Shown one piece after another: positions 25,694 through 34,027 of a stretch of DNA of 64,000 nt (its first letter is position 1; each line of letters begins with the position of its first letter). The DNA is from Streptomyces sp. NBC_00536 (lineage in GTDB: Bacteria > Actinomycetota > Actinomycetes > Streptomycetales > Streptomycetaceae): the NCBI RefSeq assembly GCF_036346295.1, contig NZ_CP107819.1:3162001-3226000 (forward strand). Reading direction: 5' to 3'. The translations under genes and the position numbers were made by a program. The notes beneath the pieces were generated by a model that was given only the letters and a program-made list of their open reading frames with translations, was not told the origin of the DNA and made no database searches.

Positions 25694-25763
25694 CAAGGCC
25701 CCCTTCTGACGTGCATTGGGCGACCGTCAACCGTACGCGAACAGAGCGGGTGTCCGCACGCCC

Positions 25764-25787
25764 GTTCCGCGCGCGGGCGCGCGGAAC
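25764..25787. terminator. Hairpin downstream of the CGNR gene
   Basis: A perfect inverted repeat, arms GTTCCGCGCGC and GCGCGCGGAAC, separated by GG, 45 bases past the stop codon of the CGNR gene and about 70 bases upstream of the helicase start. It is probably the terminator of the CGNR gene. Confidence 0.6.
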
Positions 25788-25831
25788 GCGGGCGCGAAAA
25801 GCGCCATGAGGCCGTTATGAGCATGTATGCG

Positions 25832-26401
25832 CTACGCGGGACGCGCGGCGAGCACCCGCGCGCGGTGCCGGGCGACCCGCTCCCGGTTTCCGCACAGTTC
25901 ACTGGAACACCACCGCCGCCGGTGGCCGCGCGAGGTGTCCAGGTAGACCCGGGTACAGCCCTCACCTTCGCAGGCCCGCAGGCGGTCGCGGTCGCCGGGG
26001 TCCGTGAGCAGCTCCACCGCGTCGCGCGCGACGGCCGCCAGCAGCGCCGCGCAGCCCACTCCGGCGGCCCCGCCGCACAGTTCGCGCACCAGGTGCCCGC
26101 CGGGATCGTGTACGGCACACAGTCCCGGGGGTGGACCCGCGGCCCGCGCGTTGACCCGGGCGAGCGGTTCCCCGCCGGGGACCCGGCCGCCCAGCTCCGC
26201 CGCCACCAGGGCGGCCACGTCCGCGCGCAGCGAATGGAACGGCGCCAGCCAGTCCGTGTCCACGCGGGCGGGCGGGGTCCGTCCGGGCACCAGCCCGGCC
26301 CCGGTGAGCCACCGGCTCAGCCCTGCGCTGTCCGCGATCCCCTCGGGCGGCCCGAGGGTCGCCACCAGGTCCAGACAGACCCGTCCCGATTCGAACCACA
26401 T
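25832..26401 (-). CDS. CGNR zinc-finger/ABATE-domain putative regulator
   Basis: 189 residues from ATG 26401 (MWFESGRVCLDLVATLG). The N-terminal ABATE domain is followed by the zinc-binding C-terminal motif CEGEGCTRVYLDTSRGHRRRW, then CSSELCGNRERVARHRAR, the CGNR signature. These proteins are thought to bind DNA as stress-related transcription regulators in actinobacteria, but no target is known here. GTG starts further upstream (26410, 26431) are possible. Confidence 0.88.
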   Translation of the reverse strand: MWFESGRVCLDLVATLGPPEGIADSAGLSRWLTGAGLVPGRTPPARVDTDWLAPFHSLRADVAALVAAELGGRVPGGEPLARVNARAAGPPPGLCAVHDPGGHLVRELCGGAAGVGCAALLAAVARDAVELLTDPGDRDRLRACEGEGCTRVYLDTSRGHRRRWCSSELCGNRERVARHRARVLAARPA

Positions 26402-26465
26402 GCCCGTCACCCGCCTCGGTCGACGCCCCACCAGAGTGCCCCCGGTGCGGGCCTGGGCGGAAGCC

Positions 26466-26999
26466 TCATGCAGCAGCGGGCGGATCGTCGTGCAGCAGCA
26501 GCTGGAAGAGCCGGTGGTCGCGCCAGGCGCCGTTGACGTAGAGATAGCGGCGCGCGAGGCCGTACTCCTCGAACCCGGCCTTGGCGAGGACGCGTTGCGA
26601 AGCGAGGTTGTCCAGCAGCGTCCCGGCGGCGAGCCGGTGCAGCCCGATCTCGTCCCGGGCCACCCGGATCACCGCGGCGAGCGCCGCGGAGGCCAGCCCC
26701 CGCCCCGTCCTCGCCTGGTCGATCCAGTACCCCACGCTGGCGCTGCACAGCGGACCGCGCACGACGTTGTTGAGCGTGATGTTCCCGAGAATCGCACCGC
26801 TACCGCCCGTCTCAACGAGTACGTACGGCACGACGCGCCCCCCGTCCCGCTCCGCGAGCAGCCCCTCGATCCGCTCCCGCTGCCCGTGCTCGGTATAGAA
26901 CCCCTCGGCCCGCGGAGGCTCGGAAACCGCCATGTACCCCCGGTTCCGCACCATCACCTCCGCCATCCCGGCAGCATCCCCGAGCACGATCTCCCGCAT
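26466..26999 (-). CDS. GNAT family N-acetyltransferase (RimJ/RimL-like)
   Basis: 177 residues from the ATG at 26999 (MREIVLGDAAGMAEVMVRN), with GGAG five bases upstream; an ATG at 27020 would add seven residues. The acetyl-CoA loop is in SVGYWIDQARTGRGLASAALAAVIRVA (Q/R-x-x-G-x-G/A), followed by GLHRLAAGTLLDNLASQRVLAKAGFEEYGLARR. This is the RimJ/RimL pattern, which acetylates the N-terminus of ribosomal proteins or small amines; the substrate is unknown. The intergenic repeat cluster begins about 40 bases upstream of it. Confidence 0.9.
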   Translation of the reverse strand: MREIVLGDAAGMAEVMVRNRGYMAVSEPPRAEGFYTEHGQRERIEGLLAERDGGRVVPYVLVETGGSGAILGNITLNNVVRGPLCSASVGYWIDQARTGRGLASAALAAVIRVARDEIGLHRLAAGTLLDNLASQRVLAKAGFEEYGLARRYLYVNGAWRDHRLFQLLLHDDPPAAA

Positions 27000-27062
27000 G
27001 TCCACTCCGTCAGCGATCATCACCCCAAGGTACCGACCGCCCTAAACCCAGCCCCGCGACCT

Positions 27063-27169
27063 CCAGCCCCGCCGGCGTTTGAGGCGCGGGGCCCGGGGCG
27101 GAGCCACCGGCCATCCCAGCCCCGCCGGCGTTTGAGGCGCCACCTCCAGCCCCGCCGGCGTTTGAGGCG
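27063..27169 (+). repeat. Three copies of the Streptomyces GCCGGCGTTTGAGGCG repeat
   Basis: Three same-orientation copies at 27063-27086, 27116-27139 and 27146-27169, each CCAGCCCC followed by GCCGGCGTTTGAGGCG. Copies one and three continue with GCGGGGCCCGGGGCGGAGCC. They lie between the acetyltransferase start and the hemD stop. The family is a known intergenic element in Streptomyces, seen at several other points of this window. Confidence 0.92.
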
Positions 27170-27224
27170 CGGGGCCCGGGGCGGAGCCCCGGCGGCGGCG
27201 TCGCACCCACCCTCCGTCCGGCAG

Positions 27225-27288
27225 CGCCTCAATCGCCGGCGCGGCTGGGACGGCCCTCCGGGGGCGCCTCAAACGCCGGCGAGGCTGG
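27225..27288 (-). repeat. Two inverted copies of the same repeat, inside the hemD 3' end
   Basis: Copies at 27225-27248 (one base changed, CAATCG for CAAACG) and 27265-27288 run opposite to the three at 27063-27169. The hemD reading frame enters both, and its stop codon lies in the 27225-27248 copy. Confidence 0.92.
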
Positions 27289-28446
27289 ATTTCCGGGACC
27301 GGAGCAGTCACCCGCGTCCAGCGCCAGCCGGTACCCCCGCTTGACCACCGTCTGGATCAGCTTCGGCACCCCGAGCGCCACCCGCAGCCGGGCCATCGCC
27401 GTCTCGACGGCGTGTTCGTCGCGCCCGGCACCCGGCAGCGCCCGCAGGAGTTCGGCGCGCCCGACGACCCACCCCGGCCGCCGCGCCAGCACCCGCAGCA
27501 GGGACATCCCGGCCGGCGGCACCGGCCGCAGGTGCTCGTCCAGCAGGACCGCGTGCCCGCGGATCTCCAGCCGGTGGCCGCCCACCGGCAGCACCCGGGC
27601 CCGCCCCGGCAGCTCCTGGCACAGGACTTGCACGAGCGGGCCGAGCCGGAACCGTTCGGGCTGGACGGTCGCCACCCCGTGCACCTCCAGCGGCAGCGCG
27701 GTCACCGGCCCGACGCAGGCCGCGAGTACGCCCGTACGCAGCCCGTCCAGCACGGGCTCGGTGATGCCCCGCTCGGCGGCCCGGGCCAAGAGCGAGGCCG
27801 CGGCGGGCGCGGAGGTGAAGCTGACGGCGTCCACGGCCCCGGCGGCGACCGCGTCGAGCAGCCGGTCCAGCGGCCCGATGTCCTCCGGCGGCATCCACCG
27901 GTACACCGGTACGACGATCACCTCGGCCCCGCCCGCCCGCAGCGCCTCCACGAACCCGGGCAGCGGCTCCCCGTGCAGCTGGAGCGCGATCCGCCGCCCG
28001 GCGACCCCGCCCGCGAGCAGCCGGTCCAGTACCTCCGCCAGCGACTCCGACTTCGGCGACCAGGTTTCGACCAGCCCGGCGGCCCGGATCGCGCCCTTGA
28101 CCTTCGGTCCGCGGGCCAGCAGTTCGGTGGCCCGCAGCCGGGCCAGGAGTTCCTCGCCGATCCCCCAGCCGTCGGCGGCCTCGATCCAGCCGCGGAAGCC
28201 GATCGCGGTGGTGGCGACGACCGCGTCGGGCGCGCAGCCGATGAGTTCCTTGGTGGCGGCCAGGAGTTCGCTGTCGTCGGCGAGCGGCACGATCCGCAGG
28301 GCGGGCGCGTGCAGGACCACCGCGCCGCGCCGCTTGAGCAGGGCGATCAGCTCGTCGGCGCGGCGCGCGGCGGTGACCCCCACCGTGAAACCGGAGAGCG
28401 GCCCGGCGGCGGGCAGCGGCGGCGGCCCGGCCTGTGTGTCGTCCAT
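27229..28446 (-). CDS. hemD: Uroporphyrinogen-III synthase fused to an OmpR-type winged-helix DNA-binding domain
   Basis: 405 residues from ATG 28446 (MDDTQAGPPPLPAAG). The HemD domain (about residues 17-270) contains FTVGVTAARRADELIALLKRRGA, IGFRGWIEAA and VDAVSFTSAPAAASLLARA. A C-terminal winged helix follows (about 300-385: DEHLRPVPPAGMSLLRVLARRPG and GAGRDEHAVETAMARLRVALG), as in response regulators. HemD closes hydroxymethylbilane to uroporphyrinogen III, the branch point to heme, siroheme and cobalamin; the added domain suggests a regulator. The neighbouring nitrate transporter implies a link to siroheme-dependent nitrite reduction. About the last 20 residues (NPASPAFEAPPEGRPSRAGD) come from the intergenic repeat. 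Confidence 0.92.
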   Translation of the reverse strand: MDDTQAGPPPLPAAGPLSGFTVGVTAARRADELIALLKRRGAVVLHAPALRIVPLADDSELLAATKELIGCAPDAVVATTAIGFRGWIEAADGWGIGEELLARLRATELLARGPKVKGAIRAAGLVETWSPKSESLAEVLDRLLAGGVAGRRIALQLHGEPLPGFVEALRAGGAEVIVVPVYRWMPPEDIGPLDRLLDAVAAGAVDAVSFTSAPAAASLLARAAERGITEPVLDGLRTGVLAACVGPVTALPLEVHGVATVQPERFRLGPLVQVLCQELPGRARVLPVGGHRLEIRGHAVLLDEHLRPVPPAGMSLLRVLARRPGWVVGRAELLRALPGAGRDEHAVETAMARLRVALGVPKLIQTVVKRGYRLALDAGDCSGPGNPASPAFEAPPEGRPSRAGD

Positions 28447-28481
28447 GGTGACCTGCCTTGCGCAAGGGGGGTGAGGGTGGC

Positions 28482-28513
28482 CCGAGCCTGTCAAGGCGTC
28501 GTGTCAGGCTCGG
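28482..28513. terminator. Hairpin between narK and hemD
   Basis: Perfect 9-bp inverted repeat CCGAGCCTG / CAGGCTCGG, loop 14, 43 bases after the narK stop codon in its direction of transcription. It could be a terminator or an operator in the hemD upstream region. Confidence 0.55.
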
Positions 28514-28555
28514 TTCACCCGTATTTCGGCGTCGTTAACCGCCGTTTAGCCGCCG

Positions 28556-29917
28556 TTACACCGTCGTGAGCTGCGGCTTCGCTGCCGCGTCCGGGGCGGG
28601 TCCGGCCTGGGCGGCGGGCCGGCGAAGGTATACCGCCCAGGTCACCGCGCAGCAGACGGCGTAGAAGCCGAGGAAGGTGACGAAGGCGGTGGTGCCCGTC
28701 CCGGAGCTGAGGAAGGCCTCCCGGAAGACGAGGTTGATGCCGAGTCCGCCGAGTGCGCCGACGGCGCCGATGAGGCCCATGGCGGCTCCGGAGAGCCGTC
28801 GTCCGTAGGCGGCCGCAGCCTCGCCGTCCATGCCGCGGGCGAGCGCCTTGGCCTGGAAGATGCCGGGGATCATCTTGTACGTCGATCCGTTGCCGAGGCC
28901 GCTGAGCACGAAGAGGGCCACGAACCCGGTGAGGAACACCGGCAGCGAGGACCGGACCGAGGCCAGGACCACCAGGCCGGTGGCCGCCGCCATCGCGACG
29001 AACGTACCGAGGGTGATCCGCGCGCCGCCGTACCGGTCGGCGAGCCGCCCGCCCACGGGCCGGATCAGGGAGCCCAGCAGCGGCCCGATGAAGGTCAGCG
29101 AGGCGGCCTGGAGGGGGGTCCGGCCGAACTGGGTCTGCAGGACCAGCCCGAAGGCGAAGCTGTAGCCGATGAAAGACCCGAAGGTGCCGACGTACAGGAA
29201 CGACATGATCCAGGTGTGCGCGTCGCGCACGGCCTCGCGGACCGCCCCGGTGTCGTTGCGCACGGGCGCCAGGTTGTCCATCCGCGCCGCCGCCGAGGCG
29301 GCCGCGATCACGATGAGCGGGAGGTAGGCGGCGAGCAGGAGCCGCGGGTGCCCGGCCCCGGCCGTCCCGATGACGAGCAGTCCGGCGAGCTGGACGACGG
29401 GGACGCCCATGTTGCCGCCGCCCGCGTTCAGGCCGAGCGCCCAGCCCTTCTCGCGCAGCGGGAAGAAGGCGTTGATGTTGGTCATCGAGGAGGCGAAGTT
29501 CCCGCCGCCGACCCCGGTCAGGGCGGCGACGAGCAGGAAGGTGCCGTACGAGGTCCCCGGCTCCATCACCACCAGCGCGGCCACGGTCGGCGCGAGCAGC
29601 ATCAGCGCGCTGAAGACGGTCCAGTTCCGGCCGCCGAAGCGGGCGACCGCGAAGGTGTACGGGACCCGCACCAGCGCGCCGACGAAGGTCGCGGTGGCGA
29701 TCAGGGTGAACTTCCCGGCCGGGTCGATGCCGTAGCCCGGCCCCATGAACAGGACCATCACCGACCACAGCGACCAGATCGAGAAGCCGACGTGCTCGGA
29801 GAGCACGGAGTAGAGCAGGTTGCGCCGGGCGGTCCGGCGTCCCGTCTCCTTCCAGAAGGTGTCGTCCTCGGGGTCCCACCGCTCGATCCAGCGGCCGCCC
29901 GTGCGCGGTGCGGTCAT
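28556..29917 (-). CDS. narK: Nitrate/nitrite MFS transporter (NarK family)
   Basis: 453 residues from ATG 29917, with GGAGG upstream (MTAPRTGGRWIERWDPEDD). About 12 TM helices. The nitrate signature regions are readable: GVGGGNFASSMTNINAFFP (first NS motif) and SGLGNGSTYKMIPGIFQ (second). NarK proteins import nitrate or exchange it for nitrite. No nitrate reductase gene is in the window; the link to metabolism is only by its neighbour hemD. Upstream lies a LysR regulator on the same strand. Confidence 0.9.
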   Translation of the reverse strand: MTAPRTGGRWIERWDPEDDTFWKETGRRTARRNLLYSVLSEHVGFSIWSLWSVMVLFMGPGYGIDPAGKFTLIATATFVGALVRVPYTFAVARFGGRNWTVFSALMLLAPTVAALVVMEPGTSYGTFLLVAALTGVGGGNFASSMTNINAFFPLREKGWALGLNAGGGNMGVPVVQLAGLLVIGTAGAGHPRLLLAAYLPLIVIAAASAAARMDNLAPVRNDTGAVREAVRDAHTWIMSFLYVGTFGSFIGYSFAFGLVLQTQFGRTPLQAASLTFIGPLLGSLIRPVGGRLADRYGGARITLGTFVAMAAATGLVVLASVRSSLPVFLTGFVALFVLSGLGNGSTYKMIPGIFQAKALARGMDGEAAAAYGRRLSGAAMGLIGAVGALGGLGINLVFREAFLSSGTGTTAFVTFLGFYAVCCAVTWAVYLRRPAAQAGPAPDAAAKPQLTTV

Positions 29918-30053
29918 CACGCCTCCACTGCTGTTGCACAGCTGTCGTGCACTGCTGTCGTGTCCGTGATGACGACCGTAGGGACGGCTCGTTTCAGCCC
30001 CGGTCCCCGCCGGATGACCGCGGGGATACCGTGCACTCACCCGGCGCGGCGGC

Positions 30054-31022
30054 TCAGTGTGAGCGCATCAGCTCCGCGTCGCCGTCGGGGAGCCAGCCGC
30101 CGTCCGGCAGGTCGAGCCAGCCGCGTACGGCGCCCAGCGCGGCCGCGGCGGTGCGCAGCGCGGTCAGCCCGGGGTGGCCGAAACCGCCGCGCCACACCAT
30201 GGACAGCGGGGACAGCGGCACGGGGTCGGTCAGCGGCCGGCGCACGCAGCCCGGCATGTCGGGGAAATCGACGGTGGCCAGGACCGGGTGGCCCGTCTTG
30301 GCCATCACCCGCCGGAACTCCTCCTTGCCGACGGCGACCGGCGCGGGCGGGGCGAGGGCCGTGCCGCGGCCTTCGAAGAGGCGCCGGGCCAGGTCGGTCC
30401 ACTCCAGGGTGCGCGGGTTGCCCGCCCCCGCGTAGACGGTCTCCCCGGCCAGCGCGGCGACGGGCACCGTGGCCCGGGCGGCCAGCGGGTGGTCCTCGGG
30501 CAGGACGACGGCCAGCGGCTCGTAGCGCACGGGCTGGTGGTCGAGGCGGGAGCGCAGGGCCGGGGGGAGTCCGCCGAAGCGGCCGAAGGACACGTCCAGG
30601 CGTCCGGCGGCGATCTCGCCCGCGCTGTGCGTGAGTCCGCTCTCGAAACGGGCCATCAGCTCCTGGTCCGGGGCGAGTTCGCGGGCCCGGTCCAGGACCT
30701 GGCGGGCGGTGCCGGGGCCTTCGGAGTTGAGGTCGACGAGCAGCGGCCGCGCGGCGGCGCCGAAGGCGGCGGCGAGTTCCTCGTGGGCGCGCAGCACCCG
30801 GCGGGCGTGCGGCAGCAGCCGTTCCCCGTCGGCCGTCAGCTCGACCTGCCGGGTGGTCCGTACGAAGAGGCGCGCGTCCAGGATCTGTTCGAGGCGGCGG
30901 ACGTCCCGGCTGAGGGCCTGCTGGGCGACGTAGAGCCGGGCGGCGGCCCGGGTGAAGTGCAGTTCCTCGGCGGCGGTGACGAAGGCTCGCAGCAGCCGGG
31001 GGTCCACGTCTCGTGCGGTCAT
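30054..31022 (-). CDS. LysR family transcriptional regulator
   Basis: 322 residues from ATG 31022. The helix-turn-helix is at the N-terminus (LLRAFVTAAEELHFTRAAARLYVAQQALSRDVRRLEQILDARLFVRTTRQVELTADG), followed by a periplasmic-binding-like effector domain. It diverges from the MFS gene at 31125 with a shared 102-base promoter region that contains a T-N11-A site, so it probably controls that transporter in response to a substrate. Whether it also affects narK, directly downstream, cannot be judged. Confidence 0.92.
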   Translation of the reverse strand: MTARDVDPRLLRAFVTAAEELHFTRAAARLYVAQQALSRDVRRLEQILDARLFVRTTRQVELTADGERLLPHARRVLRAHEELAAAFGAAARPLLVDLNSEGPGTARQVLDRARELAPDQELMARFESGLTHSAGEIAAGRLDVSFGRFGGLPPALRSRLDHQPVRYEPLAVVLPEDHPLAARATVPVAALAGETVYAGAGNPRTLEWTDLARRLFEGRGTALAPPAPVAVGKEEFRRVMAKTGHPVLATVDFPDMPGCVRRPLTDPVPLSPLSMVWRGGFGHPGLTALRTAAAALGAVRGWLDLPDGGWLPDGDAELMRSH

Positions 31023-31048
31023 CGCGGCAGCGTAACCCGCGCGCCCCG

Positions 31049-31071
31049 ATTGACAACAGGGATGCGTGAAT
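31049..31071. promoter_or_regulatory. Candidate LysR binding site
   Basis: ATTGAC - 11 bases - GTGAAT is a near-perfect inverted repeat (ATT-AC / GT-AAT) of the T-N11-A kind, 27 bases from the LysR start and 54 bases from the MFS start, where an autoregulatory LysR site is expected. Confidence 0.55.
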
Positions 31072-31124
31072 CCCCCCGGAACAGGTGTTGGACCGCCCCC
31101 GGGGCCCGCCCCGAAGCTTGCCCC

Positions 31125-32417
31125 ATGCCCACCACCGCGCCCGCCACCCCCCTTCCCCTCATGACCGTCACCGGCGCCACCCTCGTCCTCGCCGCCGCGC
31201 CCGCGCGCCCGGCCACGCGCCGCCGCCCGCCGGGCCCGTACCGGCGGCTGTTCGCCGTCCCCGGCGCCCGGGCCTTCACCGCGGGGAACCTCCTCGCCCG
31301 GCTCCCCATGGGCATGTTCGGGGTCAGCGCGGTCCTGATGATCGCGGGCCAGCGCGGTTCGTACGCCCTCGCGGGCGCGGTCACCGCGACCGGCCTCGCC
31401 GCCACCGCGGTCGTCGCGCCCTTCACGGCCCGCCTCACCGACCGCCACGGCCAGGCCCGGATCGCCCTGCCCGCCACCGTGATCGCGGTCCTCGGCTCGC
31501 TCTGCCTGGTGTGGTGCGTCCGTACGCACGCCCCCGCGTGGACCCTCTTCGCCTCCTACGCCGCCACCGCGACCACCCCCAACATCGGCGGCCTCTCCCG
31601 CGCCCGCTGGACCCACCTGCTGCGCGACTCCCCCGCCGCCCGGCACACCGCGATGTCCTTCGAGCAGGCGGCCGACGAGCTGTGCTACCTGCTGGGCCCG
31701 GTCCTCGCGGCCACCCTGTGCTCGCTCGCCTTCCCGGAGGCGGGCACCCTCACCGGCGCGGCCCTGCTGCTCGCCGGGATGGTCCTCTTCACCTCCCGGC
31801 GGGCCACCGAACCGCCGCCCGCCGGGCGCACCCGGCACCGTTCGCCGCTGCGCTCGCCGGGCCTGCCGGGGCTGCTGGCCCTGTTCCTGGCCCTGGGGGC
31901 GGTCTTCGGCTCGATGGAGGTCACCTCGATCGCCTGGCTCACCGGCCACGGCCTCACCGCTGCCGCCGGTCCGGTACTGGCCCTCCAGGCGGCGGGATCC
32001 TGCGCGGCAGGCCTGCTCTACGGCACGCTGCGCCCGCGCGCCCTGAGGGGCTGCGTGGCCGCCCTGGCCGCCCTGATGACCCTGCCGTGGGCCGCGGCGG
32101 CCACCGGCTCGGTGCCCGCCCTGGCGGCGGCCCTGCTGCTGGCGGGCATGGCCACGGCCCCGACGATGGTCACCGCGATGTCCCTGGTCCAGCACGCCAC
32201 CCCGGCGGCCCGCCTCAACGAGGGCATGACCCTGGCCGTCACCGCCATCCTGACGGGCATAGCCGCCGGCTCGGCCACCGCGGGCACCACCATCGACCAC
32301 CTGGGCCCCACCCCGACCTACGCCCTCCCGGCCGCGGCGGCCCTCCTGGCCCTCCTGGCCCTCCTCCTCGCCACCGCGAGGTCGGTACGACTTTCCGGTA
32401 CAAGTTCGGTACGCTAG
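31125..32417 (+). CDS. MFS transporter diverging from LysR
   Basis: 430 residues from ATG 31125 (MPTTAPATPLPLMTVTGATLV); an inner ATG at 31161 is possible. About 12 TM helices, with RLPMGMFGVSAVLMIAGQRG, the loop TARLTDRHGQARIALPA and a central loop near 230-245. The pattern is that of small drug/sugar efflux MFS permeases; the substrate is unknown. Its last residues (SVRLSGTSSVR) are encoded by DNA that also holds the GGTAC boxes of the next operon. Confidence 0.85.
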   Translation: MPTTAPATPLPLMTVTGATLVLAAAPARPATRRRPPGPYRRLFAVPGARAFTAGNLLARLPMGMFGVSAVLMIAGQRGSYALAGAVTATGLAATAVVAPFTARLTDRHGQARIALPATVIAVLGSLCLVWCVRTHAPAWTLFASYAATATTPNIGGLSRARWTHLLRDSPAARHTAMSFEQAADELCYLLGPVLAATLCSLAFPEAGTLTGAALLLAGMVLFTSRRATEPPPAGRTRHRSPLRSPGLPGLLALFLALGAVFGSMEVTSIAWLTGHGLTAAAGPVLALQAAGSCAAGLLYGTLRPRALRGCVAALAALMTLPWAAAATGSVPALAAALLLAGMATAPTMVTAMSLVQHATPAARLNEGMTLAVTAILTGIAAGSATAGTTIDHLGPTPTYALPAAAALLALLALLLATARSVRLSGTSSVR

Positions 32418-32425
32418 ACCGGTAC
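32384..32425 (+). promoter_or_regulatory. Four-fold GGTAC array: probable YefM operator/promoter
   Basis: GGTAC occurs at 32384, 32397, 32408 and 32421, that is, with spacings of 13, 11 and 13 bases, about one helical turn. It ends 21 bases before the yefM ATG (32447) and overlaps the 3' end of the upstream MFS gene. GGTAC-type boxes are the kind of repeat that a YefM/Phd autorepressor would bind. A TACGCT sequence at 32411-32416 could be the -10. Confidence 0.6.
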
Positions 32426-32446
32426 CGTCGAGACTGGAGTGCCGCC

Positions 32447-32722
32447 ATGTCCATAAGCGCCAGTGAAGCCAGAGCGACCCTGTTCCCACTCATCGAGCGC
32501 GTCAACACCGACCACACACCGGTGCGCATCACCTCCAAGAGCGGCGACGCCGTCCTCATGGCCGCCGACGACTACGACTCCTGGCAGGAAACCGTCTACC
32601 TGCTCCGCTCCCCGGAGAACGCGAAGCGTCTGATGGAAGCGGTCGCCCGCGACCGCGCGGGTGCGACCACGGTCGCCAGGACACTGGACGACTTGAGGGA
32701 GATGGCCGGGGGCGAGGAGTGA
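32447..32722 (+). CDS. yefM: YefM/Phd family antitoxin
   Basis: 91 residues from ATG 32447 ([49 protein letters not shown]). The N-terminal Phd/YefM DNA-binding fold and C-terminal toxin-binding helix are typical. It neutralises YoeB and represses its own operon. It overlaps the toxin gene by four bases (GTGA). The operator boxes lie just upstream. Confidence 0.93.
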   Translation: MSISASEARATLFPLIERVNTDHTPVRITSKSGDAVLMAADDYDSWQETVYLLRSPENAKRLMEAVARDRAGATTVARTLDDLREMAGGEE

Positions 32723-32976
32723 GGAGCGTCCACTTCGACCCTGCGGCCTGGGACGACTTCCTCTTCTGGCTCGCCTCGGACCGAAAGATGGCCCGCCGGA
32801 TCACCCGCCTGATCGGCGAGATCCAGCGCGACCCGTTCGGCGGGATCGGCAAGCCAGAGCCCCTCAAGGGTGAACTCTCGGGCTACTGGTCCCGCCGGAT
32901 CGATGACGAACACCGGCTCGTCTACCGCGCGGACGAGAAGGAAGTGAAGATCCTCAAGGCCCGCTATCACTACTGA
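32719..32976 (+). CDS. yoeB: YoeB family ribosome-dependent mRNA endonuclease toxin
   Basis: 85 residues from GTG 32719. The RelE/YoeB fold is evident: [25 protein letters not shown], the conserved [26 protein letters not shown] and the C-terminal KARYHY, with catalytic Glu (in PEPLKG), Arg (in SRRID) and His-Tyr at the end all present. It cleaves mRNA at the ribosomal A site. A strong hairpin follows, so yefM-yoeB is a complete two-gene unit. YefM/YoeB of Streptomyces lividans is the described relative. Confidence 0.93.
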   Translation: MRSVHFDPAAWDDFLFWLASDRKMARRITRLIGEIQRDPFGGIGKPEPLKGELSGYWSRRIDDEHRLVYRADEKEVKILKARYHY

Positions 32977-32989
32977 CACGGCATGACAG

Positions 32990-33019
32990 AGGCCCCGCAG
33001 CCGAGAGGCCGCGGGGCCT
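32990..33019. terminator. Terminator of yefM-yoeB
   Basis: Arms AGGCCCCGC and GCGGGGCCT, loop 12, followed by TTGCCC, 13 bases after the yoeB stop. It also lies just beyond the 3' end of the convergent ssrA gene and may end that transcript too. Confidence 0.8.
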
Positions 33020-33033
33020 TTGCCCACATGGGG

Positions 33034-33422
33034 TGGTGGAGATGGCGGGAATCGAACCCGCGTCCAGCGGTGCAGAAGCAGGGCTTCTCCGAGCGCATTC
33101 CGCTGCGCTTTTCTCGGCCCCGGAGATCACACGGACAAGTCTCCGACGGGCTCAGTCACTGTTTGGTTTCCCTCTATCCCCCGTGACCGGGGTTAGAGGT
33201 TTAGATCCCTAGTTGACGCCAGGATCCGGGTCGGGACCACCCCCGGGCTGACGCTCCTCACGAAGGCTTCAGTTCGCTGTTATTAGGCAGCGAGGGAGAA
33301 GCGGGAGTTATCGCTGTTGGAATTGGCGATTATTTTTTGCGACAGGTGGTTTACGAGATCATTGCCGCTTCCTCGGCTCGCTTCCCCTGCATCGACATCC
33401 GCTGTCGAAACCGATCATCCCC
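33034..33422 (-). ncRNA. ssrA: tmRNA (transfer-messenger RNA)
   Basis: The 389-base RNA runs from GGGGATG at 33422 to an encoded CCA at 33034. GGGGATG pairs with CATCTCC to form the acceptor stem, and the T arm GCGGGTTCGATTCCCGC is at the 3' end. The tag frame starts with GCC after AAAAAATAATC and reads ANSNSDNSRFSLAA, then TAA TAA; the C-terminal LAA is the protease-recognition end. It rescues stalled ribosomes with SmpB, whose gene lies about 100 bases upstream on the same strand. A -10-like TAGCGT at 33435-33430, seven bases before the 5' end, marks its own promoter. Confidence 0.95.
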
Positions 33423-33523
33423 ATGTTTCACGCTATTCAGTTGGGTACCGCTCAAGGCGCACGACCCCACTGGGGAGGTGCTGGCCCCATGGTACGCGAA
33501 GTGGACCACGGGATGCCAGGAGA

Positions 33524-34009
33524 TTACAGCTGACCGCGCTCCTTGCGCTTCACGGCCGAAATCACCCGGTTCGTCTCGCGCGTGTCCTGCTGCTCCCGCA
33601 GGGACTGGCGCTTGTCGTACTCCTTCTTGCCCTTCGCGAGCGCGATCTCGACCTTCGCCCGGCCGTCCTTGAAGTACAGCGAGAGCGGCACGATCGTGTT
33701 GCCCGTCTCGCCGGTCTTCGAGTCCAGCTTGTCGATCTCCTCGCGGTGCATGAGGAGCTTGCGCTTGCGGCGGGCGCTGTGGTTGGTCCAGGTGCCCTGG
33801 CTGTACTCCGGCACGTGCACGTTGTAGAGCCAGGCCTCGCCGCTCTCCACCGACACGAAGCCGTCCACCAGCGAGGCGCGGCCCTGGCGCAGGGACTTGA
33901 CCTCGGTACCCGTGAGCACGAGACCGCACTCGTAGGTGTCGATGATCGTGTAGTCGTGCCGCGCCTTCTTGTTCTGGGCGATCAGCTTGCGCCCTTTTTC
34001 CTTAGCCAT
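33524..34009 (-). CDS. smpB: SsrA-binding protein
   Basis: 161 residues from ATG 34009 ([20 protein letters not shown]). All of the SmpB landmarks are there: [50 protein letters not shown], and the basic tail [22 protein letters not shown]. It brings tmRNA to the stalled ribosome. It begins 18 bases after the S41 protease stop codon, so ftsE-ftsX-protease-smpB are likely one transcript. Confidence 0.97.
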   Translation of the reverse strand: MAKEKGRKLIAQNKKARHDYTIIDTYECGLVLTGTEVKSLRQGRASLVDGFVSVESGEAWLYNVHVPEYSQGTWTNHSARRKRKLLMHREEIDKLDSKTGETGNTIVPLSLYFKDGRAKVEIALAKGKKEYDKRQSLREQQDTRETNRVISAVKRKERGQL

Positions 34010-34027
34010 AGTGCGGCCATTTTCGCA

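Noticed and set aside
25694..25831. Rifamycin-associated element upstream of the HelD-type gene
   Set aside because: I looked for the palindromic GGGGCTTGC-type sequence; only the GTTCCGCGCGC hairpin, better explained as a terminator, was found.
30054..32489. An 811-codon minus-strand frame extending the LysR protein
   Set aside because: The LysR start at 31022 (HTH right after it) is clear; the extension is antisense to the MFS gene.
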